DNA of 16,259 nt from CAZBEL01 sp964628055 (GCA_964628055.1 CAZVNL010000045.1:1-16259), one strand, 5' to 3'. Counted from the stretch's first letter, positions 6,361-15,466 are shown. Numbers and translations are program-made. The notes: generated by a model from the letters alone, not told the origin.

Positions 6361-8727
6361 CTAATGGCGAATAACAGTAATTTTCTGGAATGACCCAGAC
6401 CCGCTTTTATTAAAAAGGGCCAGTAAATACACACCACTTCCAACCCATTGTCTTTGTTCATCCCGACCGTCCCAGAAGGCTTGGTAGCCCTCCCCTGTTG
6501 GGGTGGTTTCAATCGTACGTATGACGCGCCCGGAAAGCGTCATGATTTTACAGGTGGTTTCATCCATCAAACCGTTCACCACCAAGGGGGTTGTACTGGG
6601 AATATGAAAAGGACTGGGAAATATCTCTACCTGCCTATAGGTCTTATTCTCCTTTGCAAAGGGAATTTTTAAGACGCTGATGCCCCGTGTGGTTGCAATG
6701 TAAACCAGTCCACGATCCGAATCAAAGGCCAGATCGGAAACCTTGTCGGAAAGCAGGGGACTGTTCGTCGTAAGGAAACCGTCAATCGTAGGCCAATACG
6801 ACGAACTGCTCGTAAGGATATGCACCCCCTGCGTAGGGGAAGTCGTCCAGATATTCCCTCGGGGATCAAGGCGTACTTTCGATCCTTCACTGAAGGAAAT
6901 GTTGGGATAATAGGTAAAGCCGTAGCTCTTGATCGGATCCAAGTCGGAAAACTGAAGGGTCATGCTGCCTAAACCGTAAGGCGTGAGCAGATATAGGACG
7001 TCCCGTGGGGCTACCACCAAAGACCACAAGGTTCGGTTGGACTGATCCAACAGGAGCTCGTCGAGATGATACCACGACAGGGGTGTAGCCGGGTTGGTTG
7101 GGTCACCCGAAAAACTCAGTAAGGTTAGCCCTCCATTCTTGGCATTCCCACTGTTAGCTTCATTTTCGAAAGCTCCAATCCACACCCGTCCCCAGGAATC
7201 AAAACCGAGACTGCTGGGAGTGAGACTCAGCGTGTTCTGCGATTCAGCTATACTAAACTTGCGCCATTGATTCTCCGGACTCCGCACTTTCAACGGCTCG
7301 TGCCGGGTCGTGGCATAGGCGTCGGCTACCCAGAGATTCCCTTGGGAATCGAACTCTAGGTCATTAACCACCATGTACTGATCCTCATAATAGTCCAGAT
7401 AGGTGGTGTCAATGAACTCTGCCTCTGCAGGTTGATCCACGTCTAAGATGATGATTCCACCGCTATGACGCCGGGGCTCGGGGTAGGTACCATTGATGGC
7501 GCAATACAATTTCTCATCAACCGGGCCCTCTTCTAAATCCGCCACGACATCGCGAAAATCTACCAATACCGTCTCCGCTAAAAAAAAACCACGATCCTGC
7601 AGATTGTTTGGGACGGTAAGAAAGTGTTTGGCCAAGATATTCTTCCATTGACCATCATTGTAGATGGCCAGGCCGGTGTTAGCCCCGGTCACCAGACGGC
7701 CATCCCGTAAAACGGTAAGGGCGGTGAAATGGTTCGTGTGGGGCGCGTTGGGCATGACCCGTTCAAAGGTATGGCTTTCCAGATTAACAAAGACCAATCC
7801 CGTCTCCGTTCCAGCCACTAGGGTACCGTCCTTGGTTTCATATAAACTGTTGAACTTTATACCCGGTTGTATCTGCCAATCAATCCCAGTAGAGTTCAAT
7901 TTTAGAAAACTACTATCCAAGACGCCATACAATTCTCCTCGATTGGTGAGGCTCACGTCCTGAAAAGTTTGTGCCTCGTCAAAATAATCCCAAACCAATT
8001 GTACGGGGATTGCTTCTGTTGGCGTTAATTGGTAAACTGCTCCACCGCTTATTACCAACAGGGACGCTCCGGTAATCTTGATATTGTTAATCGGTTCCAG
8101 TAAGTCAGGGTAGGGTTGTTTCCAGCTATTGGGATCTTTCAAATTGGCCGTTTTCAGTTCCCCCACCAGTAGACCTTTATCACTCCCTATATATACTCGA
8201 TCAGCCATGATCTCTACTCCGGTTAGGTCGTTAATACTCACCGGCCAGTTACGGTATACATCCTTGTAAATATATTCACCATCCTGATACATGAAACTCA
8301 CCAATCCCCAATCCTGATTCTGTAAAAATAAGCCCAGTATGATGGAATCCGTAACGGCAAAATCGGTTATCTCAGTCAACCTCAAGTCAAACTCGTTGCG
8401 GGAAGCCTGCGCCTTTAAATCATATTCCTGGATCAATCCTCGGGGAGTGCTACCCCCCAGCCAGAGGTTGCCATAAGGGTCCAAAGCCAGCGCCCGAATA
8501 ACGGTGCTCACCAGCTCATCAATGTTTGTTAGGGTAGTAAAAGTCTCGCGATTACGATCGTAGATCAGCAGTCCGCCTTCTGTGGCGCTGATTAAAAGCG
8601 AATCTTGTTCCACGATCTGATTAATAACCAAAGGTGAGGTTAGCGAGGCCCACTCCCCTACCCGCACCTGCGCTCGAAGAATAAGGAGGACCACCAGTAA
8701 TAGGATAATGAACCTGTGGAACCGCAT
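6361..8727 (-). CDS. PorZ-like beta-propeller surface protein with C-terminal sorting domain, 788 aa
   Basis: The start chosen is the ATG at 8725-8727, preceded by GAGGA and directly followed by a signal peptide (MRFHRFIILLLVVLLILRAQ); the frame continues upstream 53 codons inside the preceding gene. The body (about 22-695) consists of propeller-blade repeats of the two-component-regulator/PorZ type, such as GGLLIYDR, NLWLGGS, DRVYIGSDKGLLVG, GNLWVADA, RVWIGAF and LVYIATTRGISVL, enough for two seven-bladed propellers. The last 89 residues (about 700-788; PSPF, IMTLSGRVIRTI, AFWDGRDEQ, GSGVYLLALF) form a FlgD-like/type IX-secretion-type C-terminal domain. In Bacteroidetes, PorZ has this layout and helps attach secreted proteins to the cell surface. 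Whether this protein is PorZ or another secreted propeller is inference. It is translationally coupled to the M50 protease (stop TAG, one base, ATG). Confidence 0.85.
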   Translation of the reverse strand: MRFHRFIILLLVVLLILRAQVRVGEWASLTSPLVINQIVEQDSLLISATEGGLLIYDRNRETFTTLTNIDELVSTVIRALALDPYGNLWLGGSTPRGLIQEYDLKAQASRNEFDLRLTEITDFAVTDSIILGLFLQNQDWGLVSFMYQDGEYIYKDVYRNWPVSINDLTGVEIMADRVYIGSDKGLLVGELKTANLKDPNSWKQPYPDLLEPINNIKITGASLLVISGGAVYQLTPTEAIPVQLVWDYFDEAQTFQDVSLTNRGELYGVLDSSFLKLNSTGIDWQIQPGIKFNSLYETKDGTLVAGTETGLVFVNLESHTFERVMPNAPHTNHFTALTVLRDGRLVTGANTGLAIYNDGQWKNILAKHFLTVPNNLQDRGFFLAETVLVDFRDVVADLEEGPVDEKLYCAINGTYPEPRRHSGGIIILDVDQPAEAEFIDTTYLDYYEDQYMVVNDLEFDSQGNLWVADAYATTRHEPLKVRSPENQWRKFSIAESQNTLSLTPSSLGFDSWGRVWIGAFENEANSGNAKNGGLTLLSFSGDPTNPATPLSWYHLDELLLDQSNRTLWSLVVAPRDVLYLLTPYGLGSMTLQFSDLDPIKSYGFTYYPNISFSEGSKVRLDPRGNIWTTSPTQGVHILTSSSSYWPTIDGFLTTNSPLLSDKVSDLAFDSDRGLVYIATTRGISVLKIPFAKENKTYRQVEIFPSPFHIPSTTPLVVNGLMDETTCKIMTLSGRVIRTIETTPTGEGYQAFWDGRDEQRQWVGSGVYLLALFNKSGSGSFQKITVIRH

Positions 8728-8728
8728 G

Positions 8729-9805
8729 CTATCCTCGGAAAGGCACCGGTATGAAGCAAAGGATAAAAATCGCCAAACAGAGGTAACCAATCCGTTTATT
8801 GGCCGCTGAAAGAGGAGTGTAAATATCCTGAATAGGGGGATGTCTGGTGGTGCGCATGAGTAACAGAATGAGGGCTCCCCACACAAGCCAATTCAAGGAG
8901 AGAAAACTTAAGGGAATGAGAGCCAAGAAAGCGATCTTGGCAATGTATTGATGCTTCTCCCCTAACATGGCGTAAGCGATATGGCCTCCATCTAATTGAC
9001 CGATGGGTAGCAAATTCAACATGGTTACTAATAATCCAATCCAACCGGCGAAGGCGATGGGGTGCAACATAATATCCTGAGTCTCCCCTAGACCGGGATA
9101 CAAAAGAGCCGTGAATAGCTTCATCAACAGTGAATCCCCAAGGATAATTCCACCCGTGCTTTCTACAGTCTCAACGACAGTGGAAAGGGAGAGGCCGACA
9201 AGGAGCGCGGGAACAGCGACAATGAAACCAGCGATGGGGCCCGCGGCACCGATTTGCAAGAGGGCGTCGCGACGATAGATGGGAGACTTGATTTTTATGA
9301 AAGCCCCGAAGGTGCCGATGAGAAAAAGAAAGGGAGGTGCGGGAAGAAAATAGGGCAAAGTGGCCTCCACATGGTGTTTTTGTGCATAATAATAGTGTCC
9401 GAACTCGTGACAGCCCAGGATGAGTAACAGGGTAAAGGCAAAGGGAATTCCCAGAGTAATGTCAGTGAGACGCGTAAACGGATTTCCCCCCTCCATCATG
9501 GTGCCTGCCAATAGGGTAGTTGCTACGGTGAGCAGAAAGAGAATCAGATTGACACGGGGGATTTTGGGAATGCGCAATAAGACCTTGTCCTCTCGGGCAT
9601 CCATGCGGATATATAATTCACCGTTCTGCGTCCATATTTCATATTCAATCGGTTCATGGTTTAAGATGCGTTCCAGATCACGAACGGAGGCTCCTAAAAT
9701 GAGCGTCCCTACGGCTATCCAGCTACTATTTGACCGTCCCACCTGGCGGGTGAGGAAGCAGCTCCCAATGCGGGCTAATAATTCTCTAAACTCAGTCTCG
9801 GTCAT
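8729..9805 (-). CDS. Site-2-type intramembrane metalloprotease (M50), 358 aa
   Basis: This is a polytopic M50 peptidase that cleaves substrates within the membrane. The zinc motif HEFGH is at 133-137 inside a membrane segment, and the third ligand Asp272 lies in NLLPIGQLDGGH (264-275). About seven to eight hydrophobic segments are visible (roughly 87-102, 118-131, 155-171, 183-208, 222-237, 250-268, 287-310, 338-354). The segment order and LPIGQLDG resemble the EGY/long bacterial S2P branch, not the RseP branch; no PDZ domain is seen. The first 80 residues form a soluble cytoplasmic-side domain I do not recognise. Ends one base before the PorZ-like propeller gene. A weak AAGGG lies about 14 bases upstream of the ATG. 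It may process an anti-sigma factor or clear signal peptides; its substrate is not indicated. Confidence 0.93.
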   Translation of the reverse strand: MTETEFRELLARIGSCFLTRQVGRSNSSWIAVGTLILGASVRDLERILNHEPIEYEIWTQNGELYIRMDAREDKVLLRIPKIPRVNLILFLLTVATTLLAGTMMEGGNPFTRLTDITLGIPFAFTLLLILGCHEFGHYYYAQKHHVEATLPYFLPAPPFLFLIGTFGAFIKIKSPIYRRDALLQIGAAGPIAGFIVAVPALLVGLSLSTVVETVESTGGIILGDSLLMKLFTALLYPGLGETQDIMLHPIAFAGWIGLLVTMLNLLPIGQLDGGHIAYAMLGEKHQYIAKIAFLALIPLSFLSLNWLVWGALILLLMRTTRHPPIQDIYTPLSAANKRIGYLCLAIFILCFIPVPFRG

Positions 9806-9830
9806 AAAAAAAGTGTTCCCTTAAAGTAAT

Positions 9831-9923
9831 CTACCTTTCTACTGAATCCAATTCCAAATGTTTCTCACTCCCCAACACATCTTTGACTGTATAGGTGACG
9901 GTAATTTTCTGTGATCCGAGAGC
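9831..9923 (-). other. Possible remnant of a gene tail (30 codons)
   Basis: Between a TGA at 9924-9926 and a TAG at 9831-9833, the minus strand reads ALGSQKITVTYTVKDVLG and on to LELDSVER. The alternating pattern looks like the last strands of an exported beta-sandwich domain. There is no start codon of its own, and the TGA separates it from MKRITRPRS upstream in the same frame. It may be debris of a gene once upstream of the M50 protease, or chance. The rest of 9806-9962 shows nothing recognisable. Confidence 0.2.
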
Positions 9924-9980
9924 TCAGCTGCGAGGGCGGGTTATTCTTTTCATTTTCCCCCATTGTTGCGAACTTTTACC

Positions 9981-10379
9981 ATGCGAATTATCCCGTTAAT
10001 CCTACTACTATCTTTGACTTGGGGACAAGAATCCTTCCGTCCCCTGGAAATTGATGTACGGCCTCGCATATTTCAGGATTCGCTCCTGCAAGTCGTTGTG
10101 CAAGTGGATAACCACACACAGCGGAATATTACTTCGTTAGAAGGTTTTTTAATCACTGCCGAACCAGACGGAAAGATTCTCCAGGAGGTGCGGTTGGTGC
10201 TCCGGCATAGTTATGAACCCGCACTGCTTCCCGGTATGTCTGTCTCTCGCAGCAAGCAGTTTTCCTATCAACCAGGAGTCAAACAGTCCTATTTTTTCCA
10301 GGTAGGTAAAGTTACATTCGCCAATGATTACCGTATTTATACTTACCACCCTGCGGTGGGATTTTTCCGCGTAGACTGA
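9981..10379 (+). CDS. Small exported protein, beta-sandwich-like, 132 aa
   Basis: I prefer the ATG at 9981, which gives a clean signal peptide (MRIIPLILLLSLTWGQ); in-frame TTG codons at 9963 and 9966 would only add six residues. The mature part alternates hydrophobic residues in strands (LLQVVVQVDNHTQRNITSLE, EVRLVLRHSYEP, YFFQVGKVTF, YRIYTYHPAVGFFRVD) and resembles FxLYD/Ig-like exported domains: an unfolded 'N-x-T' strand, then a Pro-Gly turn before a serine-rich strand. A named family is not certain. It has no Shine-Dalgarno site. Divergent from the M50 operon and convergent with the gene ending at 10436, 56 bases away. Probably periplasmic or surface-exposed. Confidence 0.65.
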   Translation: MRIIPLILLLSLTWGQESFRPLEIDVRPRIFQDSLLQVVVQVDNHTQRNITSLEGFLITAEPDGKILQEVRLVLRHSYEPALLPGMSVSRSKQFSYQPGVKQSYFFQVGKVTFANDYRIYTYHPAVGFFRVD

Positions 10380-10435
10380 GCAAAAGCACTCGGCAGAGGT
10401 TTTTATATGATTACAAATTTACGGTAAATGCTGAT

Positions 10436-11002
10436 TCATTCCCGGGGGGTTGCCTGGCGATGTTTCTCCACTTTTTCCTGGAGTAACTTTGCAGGAGACT
10501 CCTCTTCCAAGCGCAACAAAAGATCATTGATCCAAAATTTCGTCTGCTGGACATAGGCATCAACGATGTTGAGGGGTACCCGCTGGGCATACATGTTGGC
10601 GATGATCATGGCTGAGGGCAGGGGAACATAAACGTTTAACGGATCGGCATAGAAATAATCCAGCGAGCGAACCAGTTCCCGCGTCGAAAGGTAATCAATG
10701 GTCTCCCCATACAGGCTATCGGCAAGGGCTTGTTCTTCGGCCCAGGTCTTCAAGTAAAAGAATAACCGGCCGTCCTGGACACCGTTCACGTAAGCGGCCT
10801 TGATACGATAGGTCATTTCGGGATTATTGTTAGCTAAACCCGCTATTCGCTTCCAATCGCCACCATCCCAGAAAAGACGATTCTGTACCTGGGCGTTGAG
10901 CGGAATGGTAGCCAACGTTAAACTTAAGAGAATGACTTTGTGGAACCATGCATTCATTCTGTTAAATTTAAACATAGCCTTTGTGAATAGCTTCTTTTTC
11001 AT
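10436..11002 (-). CDS. Exported protein of unknown function, 188 aa
   Basis: The ATG at 11000-11002 overlaps the SSADH stop as ATGA, supporting coupled translation. Internal ATGs at 10975 and 10957 are alternatives, and the signal peptide is best seen from the latter (MNAWFHKVILLSLTLATIPL, then NAQ). The mature part is predicted helical, with AYVNGVQDG (about 69-77) and a later LDYFYADPLNVYVPLPSAM (about 113-131). This layout, a 'GxxDG' helix followed by 'FYADxxN..vP...A', recalls an uncharacterised family of exported bacterial proteins, but I cannot name it. It is the last gene of the S9A-SSADH operon. No catalytic motif is visible. Confidence 0.75.
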   Translation of the reverse strand: MKKKLFTKAMFKFNRMNAWFHKVILLSLTLATIPLNAQVQNRLFWDGGDWKRIAGLANNNPEMTYRIKAAYVNGVQDGRLFFYLKTWAEEQALADSLYGETIDYLSTRELVRSLDYFYADPLNVYVPLPSAMIIANMYAQRVPLNIVDAYVQQTKFWINDLLLRLEEESPAKLLQEKVEKHRQATPRE

Positions 11003-12366
11003 CGGATGTACACCGTTTTGATATTGACAAATTCCAGGATTCCGAAGCGCGACAATTCGCGGCCATAGCCCGACTGCTTAATGCCCCCGAAGGGTAACCG
11101 GGGGTCGGAACGGACAAAGTCATTCACAAAGCAGCACCCGGTTTTTAGGGTTCGCGCTGCCAGACGTTCACCACGGGTGGCATCGCCGGTAAAAACCGCC
11201 GCGCCCAAGCCAAACGTCGTTGCATTGGCTAAGCGGAGCGCATCTTCACCATTACGGGCAGTTATGATGACGGCCACCGGTCCAAATAATTCTTCGTCAA
11301 AAGCGGGCATTCCCGGGACTACCTTCGTCAACACGGTAGGAGGATAAAAAGCCCCCCTCCCCTCGGGAATAAAGCCCCCTAATTTCAACTCCGCCCCCTG
11401 GGCAATACTTCGCTGAACCTGGTCATGGAGCTCATCACGCGCTTTAACATTCACCATGGGGCCTATATCCACTTCTTTCTCAAGGGGGTTCCCCATGGTT
11501 TGCCGGGACATGTGGTCGATCATGAGTTTTTCAAAAGTCTCCTGCACCGCTTCTACCACAATCAAGCGCTTGGCAGCAATACAACTCTGACCCGTGTTAA
11601 TCATGCGGCCAACCAAACAGGCTTTGGCGGCGGCCTCCAAGTCGGCATCTTCCAGGATTACATACGGATCACTACCGCCTAATTCCAACACCGTCTTTTT
11701 CAGGGTACTCCCCGCCAGGGCCGCTACGGCCTTCCCCGCCGGGGTACTCCCCGTTAAAGTGACTGCCTGGACTAAGGGATGCGTAATGACCGGTTCAATG
11801 TTGCTAGAACTCAACGCCAGGTTTTTGAACAGGTTCTCCGGGAAACCAGCCTTTCTGAAAATGGATTCAATAGCCTGGGCGCACCCCAGGACGTTTGAAG
11901 CGTGCTTCAATACCCCGGCATTCCCCGCCATGAGCGTAGGGGCCGCAAATCGGAATACCTGCCAGAAAGGGAAATTCCAGGGCATGATGGCCAGAACAAT
12001 CCCTATAGGTTGGAAGGTAACGTAACTCTTGCTGGCGTCGGTATCGATGGGTTGATCCGCAAGAAAGGCTTCACCGTGGTCGGCGTAATACTCACAAACC
12101 CAGGCACATTTTTCCACCTCGGCCAGGGCTTGCTGCATGGGTTTGCCCATTTCCTCGGCCATGAGCCTACCAAAAGCATCGCGCTCCTGGCGAAGAATGG
12201 CGGCCGCCTGGTTCAATTTCTCCGCCCGTACTTTAAAAGAGGTCTCTCGCCAGGCTAAAAAGGCCTCCTGCACCTGAGTTAAAATGGCCTCGGTTGCTGT
12301 CCAAGTGAGTTCTGTATAGGTTTTCAGCACCTTCCCCGTGGCCGGGTTAATACTAATTAAAGCCAT
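10999..12366 (-). CDS. NAD(P)-dependent succinate-semialdehyde dehydrogenase, 455 aa
   Basis: This aldehyde dehydrogenase oxidises succinate semialdehyde to succinate with NAD(P)+, feeding the TCA cycle from GABA or related 4-carbon compounds. Key positions are Asn131 in MPWNFPFWQVFR, the general base Glu228 in VLELGGSDP, and the nucleophile Cys262 in INTGQSCIAAKR; the C-terminal LPFGGIKQSGYGRELS motif is intact. The length and the ELGGSDP/IKQSGYGRELS motifs suit the short Sad/YneI-like SSADH branch more than GabD, so I assign no symbol. Related aldehydes may also be used. AAGGTG lies about 7 bases before the ATG. It starts 11 bases after the S9A peptidase gene and overlaps the next by four bases. 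It has no signal peptide, so the enzyme is cytoplasmic even though both neighbours are exported. Confidence 0.93.
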   Translation of the reverse strand: MALISINPATGKVLKTYTELTWTATEAILTQVQEAFLAWRETSFKVRAEKLNQAAAILRQERDAFGRLMAEEMGKPMQQALAEVEKCAWVCEYYADHGEAFLADQPIDTDASKSYVTFQPIGIVLAIMPWNFPFWQVFRFAAPTLMAGNAGVLKHASNVLGCAQAIESIFRKAGFPENLFKNLALSSSNIEPVITHPLVQAVTLTGSTPAGKAVAALAGSTLKKTVLELGGSDPYVILEDADLEAAAKACLVGRMINTGQSCIAAKRLIVVEAVQETFEKLMIDHMSRQTMGNPLEKEVDIGPMVNVKARDELHDQVQRSIAQGAELKLGGFIPEGRGAFYPPTVLTKVVPGMPAFDEELFGPVAVIITARNGEDALRLANATTFGLGAAVFTGDATRGERLAARTLKTGCCFVNDFVRSDPRLPFGGIKQSGYGRELSRFGILEFVNIKTVYIR

Positions 12367-12377
12367 GACACACCTTG

Positions 12378-14522
12378 CTATTTATCCAAAAGTCCCAATA
12401 CATCGAAAATAAAAGTATAATTAAAGGCGATCTCTTTCAAGTATTCATAGCGTCCCGAAGCGCCCCCGTGACCGGCGTTCATATTAATCTTTAGCAGAAG
12501 TTGATTCTGGTCCGTTTTCATCGCGCGTAGCTTTGCCGTCCACTTGGCCGGTTCCCAATAGGCTACCCGAGGATCGTTCAAGCTGGTGGTGATTAACATA
12601 TTGGGATAAGCCTTGGCCGCCACATTATCGTAAGGAGAGTAGGAGATCATATAATCGTAAAACTGCTTCTTCTTGGGGTTACCCCATTCTTCAAACTCGA
12701 TGACTGTGAGGGGAATGGTTTCATCCAACATGGTATTGACTACGTCTACGAAGGGGACCTGAGCCACCACGACCTTAAAAAGGTTGGGTCTCATATTCGT
12801 CACCGCACCCATGAGCAGTCCACCTGCGCTACCCCCGGCGATGACTAACTGGTCCGGATTGGTATATTTTTCCTGGATGAGATATTCGGCACAGGCGATG
12901 AAATCCGTAAAAGTATTCCGTTTGTGCAGGAATTTACCATCCTCGTACCAACCGCGCCCCAGGTAGCCTCCCCCGCGAACATGGGCAATGATGTAAATAA
13001 AGCCCCGGTCCAATAGACTCAGTCGTACGGAAGAAAAGTAAGGATCGATGGTGGCGCCGTAGGACCCATACCCGTAGAGATACAGGTTATTTTTACCGTC
13101 CCGTCTCATTCCCTTGCGATAGACCATGGACATGGGAATCTTAGCGCTATCTTCCGCGGTGGCCCACAGACGCCTGGTCACATACAAGGAAGGATCATAA
13201 CCACCTAAAACTTCATCCTGTTTCTTAAGCGTCCGTTCACGGGAATCCATGTCATAATCATACACCGATTTTGGCGTGACCAGCGAGGTGTACGTAAACC
13301 GTAAAAGTTTCGAACGGAAGTCCGGGTTGGGCCCACCCCATAAGGTATACACCTCTTCGGGGAAGGTGACGTAATGTGTTTTCTGGGAGTTCAGATCGGT
13401 GATCCTGATCTTTCTTAAGCCATGCTCCCGCTCGTAAACCACGAGATAATCCTGGAAAATATCCAGATAATCGATTTTTACCCCTTTCCGGGGCGGGATT
13501 ACTTCGGTCCAATTCTCCTTCGACGGTTGCAACACAGGGGTGACCATTAATTTGAAATTCAAAGCATCATCGTTGGTAAGGACGTAAAACTGATCCCCTC
13601 GGTGGGCTACTGAATATTCCATCCCCTGCTGGCGGGGCTGGATGACTCGAAATTCACCATCAGGATTGTCTGCCCGAAGAAATTGTACTTCCGAAGTAAT
13701 TTCACTTTCGAGGTTCAGGAATAAATAGTCTTTGCTCTTAGACTTAGAAATGTCCAGGTAAAAACGTTCATCCTGTTCATGGTAAACCAAAGGATCCTCG
13801 CTAGCAGGTGTCCCCAGCCGATGACGGAACACCTTGTAGGGACGATGGGTTGTATCTAATATATTGTAGAACAAGGTCTGGTTGTCATTCGCCCACTCTA
13901 CGGCCGTATAGGTATTGTTAATTACATCCGGCAGAAGCTGGCTTCGTTCCAGGTCCTTTACAAAGAGGCGATATTTTTCCGCTCCGGTGGTATCTATGGA
14001 ATAGGCCAGTAACTGGTGATTAGGACTAACGGTGAAGGCTCCTAAACGAAAATAAGGGTACCCTTCAGCCAGGACATTCTCATCCAGGATAATTTCCTCG
14101 GGAGCCTCTAAACTACCAAACTTGCGACAGTGAATAGTGTACTGTTTCCCTTCTTCGGTGCGGGTATAATAATAGTAATCATCTATTCTAACAGGGACGG
14201 AAAGGTCGGTCTCTTTAATCCTGTTTTTCAATTCTTTATATAGCTGCTCTTGGAATGCTTCGGTGTGTTTCATGACCTTTTCCGTATAAGCATTCTCGGC
14301 CTTAAGGTATTCCAGAACCGCCGGGTCTTCCCGATTGCGCATCCAGTAGTAGGGATCAACACGACGGTCACCATGAACGGTGACGTCGTGGGGTATTTTC
14401 TTCGCTGTGGGCGGTTGGGGCATTTTATCTTCCTTACCAGCAGTATTGGAGTGTTGAGCCAACACGAGTGTAAGTAATCCTAGTGTACAAATTAAGGCTG
14501 ATTTTATGGTGATTAATCGCAT
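12378..14522 (-). CDS. ptrB: Exported prolyl oligopeptidase-family serine peptidase (S9A, oligopeptidase B-like), 714 aa
   Basis: A serine peptidase of clan SC with an N-terminal seven-bladed propeller (about 60-440) gating the active site and a C-terminal alpha/beta-hydrolase domain (about 445-714). The catalytic triad is Ser565 (GGSAGG), Asp650 (SLNDPRV) and His685 (AGHGG). HVRGGGYLGRGWYEDGK (514-530) and PLTVIEFEEWGNP (604-616) are typical of oligopeptidase B, which favours cleavage after basic residues. Unlike cytoplasmic PtrB it carries a signal peptide (MRLITIKSALICTLGLLTLV, then LAQH), so it probably acts in the periplasm. AAGGA lies about 7 bases before the ATG. First gene of the operon with SSADH and a small exported protein. 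Length matches the family. Symbol is by family only. Confidence 0.94.
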   Translation of the reverse strand: MRLITIKSALICTLGLLTLVLAQHSNTAGKEDKMPQPPTAKKIPHDVTVHGDRRVDPYYWMRNREDPAVLEYLKAENAYTEKVMKHTEAFQEQLYKELKNRIKETDLSVPVRIDDYYYYTRTEEGKQYTIHCRKFGSLEAPEEIILDENVLAEGYPYFRLGAFTVSPNHQLLAYSIDTTGAEKYRLFVKDLERSQLLPDVINNTYTAVEWANDNQTLFYNILDTTHRPYKVFRHRLGTPASEDPLVYHEQDERFYLDISKSKSKDYLFLNLESEITSEVQFLRADNPDGEFRVIQPRQQGMEYSVAHRGDQFYVLTNDDALNFKLMVTPVLQPSKENWTEVIPPRKGVKIDYLDIFQDYLVVYEREHGLRKIRITDLNSQKTHYVTFPEEVYTLWGGPNPDFRSKLLRFTYTSLVTPKSVYDYDMDSRERTLKKQDEVLGGYDPSLYVTRRLWATAEDSAKIPMSMVYRKGMRRDGKNNLYLYGYGSYGATIDPYFSSVRLSLLDRGFIYIIAHVRGGGYLGRGWYEDGKFLHKRNTFTDFIACAEYLIQEKYTNPDQLVIAGGSAGGLLMGAVTNMRPNLFKVVVAQVPFVDVVNTMLDETIPLTVIEFEEWGNPKKKQFYDYMISYSPYDNVAAKAYPNMLITTSLNDPRVAYWEPAKWTAKLRAMKTDQNQLLLKINMNAGHGGASGRYEYLKEIAFNYTFIFDVLGLLDK

Positions 14523-14650
14523 GGCCTGTTCCTTGGTTTATGAGAATGAAACCTCTCTAAATAAGCGTTTTACCACATTGAATATTACCGATTTCCCTGA
14601 AAAGTGTCTTACGAATTCAGGTGGTTTAGTAAACATTAGCTATTGATGGT

Positions 14651-15466
14651 TTATTGCTTCTTCAGCACTAATCTGGTGGCGAATTTATCCCGCGACAGGG
14701 TACGGCGTTTGCGGAATCGATCAATAAAATAAAAGGGTGAATAAGCCAGGAAGAAATGCAGCAGAGCCACGAACTCGGCGGTAAGGATATACCAGGGCCA
14801 GTGACCCATGTAATCCAGCAGACTGGGTACATGCTCTCCCAATTCATTCACTGGTTTGCCGCAAATCCAGAAATAATTAGCATCCAAAATGAGATTTACA
14901 AAGATAGTAATAACAAAGAAAACATTAAGCGCCACAAAGGCGCGCCAGATACTCCTTCCCGTGGGGCGCATTCCGTAAACCACAGTAGCATAAATAACCG
15001 CCAAAACCAGCCCGTTATGACCTACCCAAAAACGAAAATAGTGAAAATGGGGGTAGTCTGCGGCGATATCCGGGGTAATAGTCCCCTGCAAGACACCTGA
15101 CAATCCCCAGAAAAAAAGGATTTCATAAACCCGATAACGCCGATAGACCATCACCAAGGGCATGGCTAAATTCGCCAGGCGACACAAATGGAAGGGAAGG
15201 TGCAAGCGCATATCAAAGGTTCCGGCCACCAGTTCCAGAACCACCCACAGTAGATAATTCGCCATGACCAGGTAACCGATAATCATTCCCAAAACAGATT
15301 GTTGGCGGGGAGTGAGGTATTTTTTTGCTCCCCAGGGAACAAAAATGATGACTATAAGGGATATTAACGCACCCCAAATATGCGACGAACCGAAGAGCTG
15401 AAACGCATCAAACGTGTCCATATAATTATGAACAGCTTCCCGGAAAGTAGTAATACTATCCATCAT
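14651..15466 (-). CDS. TIGR02206-type seven-helix membrane protein (YwaF-like), 271 aa
   Basis: An integral membrane protein with about seven helices (roughly 28-46, 60-80, 93-108, 113-130, 150-166, 173-193, 222-245). Conserved-looking motifs match the TIGR02206/YwaF family: LPFHLCRLA (89-98), QGTITPD (127-133), a FWVGH (146-150) and LDANYFW (194-200). The biochemical function of the family is unknown. Tandem ATG codons at the start; no strong ribosome site. It follows the small membrane protein gene ending at 15556 after 89 bases and may share its transcript. No partner or substrate is suggested by context. Confidence 0.85.
   Translation of the reverse strand: MMDSITTFREAVHNYMDTFDAFQLFGSSHIWGALISLIVIIFVPWGAKKYLTPRQQSVLGMIIGYLVMANYLLWVVLELVAGTFDMRLHLPFHLCRLANLAMPLVMVYRRYRVYEILFFWGLSGVLQGTITPDIAADYPHFHYFRFWVGHNGLVLAVIYATVVYGMRPTGRSIWRAFVALNVFFVITIFVNLILDANYFWICGKPVNELGEHVPSLLDYMGHWPWYILTAEFVALLHFFLAYSPFYFIDRFRKRRTLSRDKFATRLVLKKQ

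Noticed and set aside
8728..8886. Longer N-terminus for the propeller protein (53 extra codons)
   Set aside because: It overlaps the M50 gene, and the internal ATG at 8725-8727 has a GAGGA site and is followed at once by a signal peptide.
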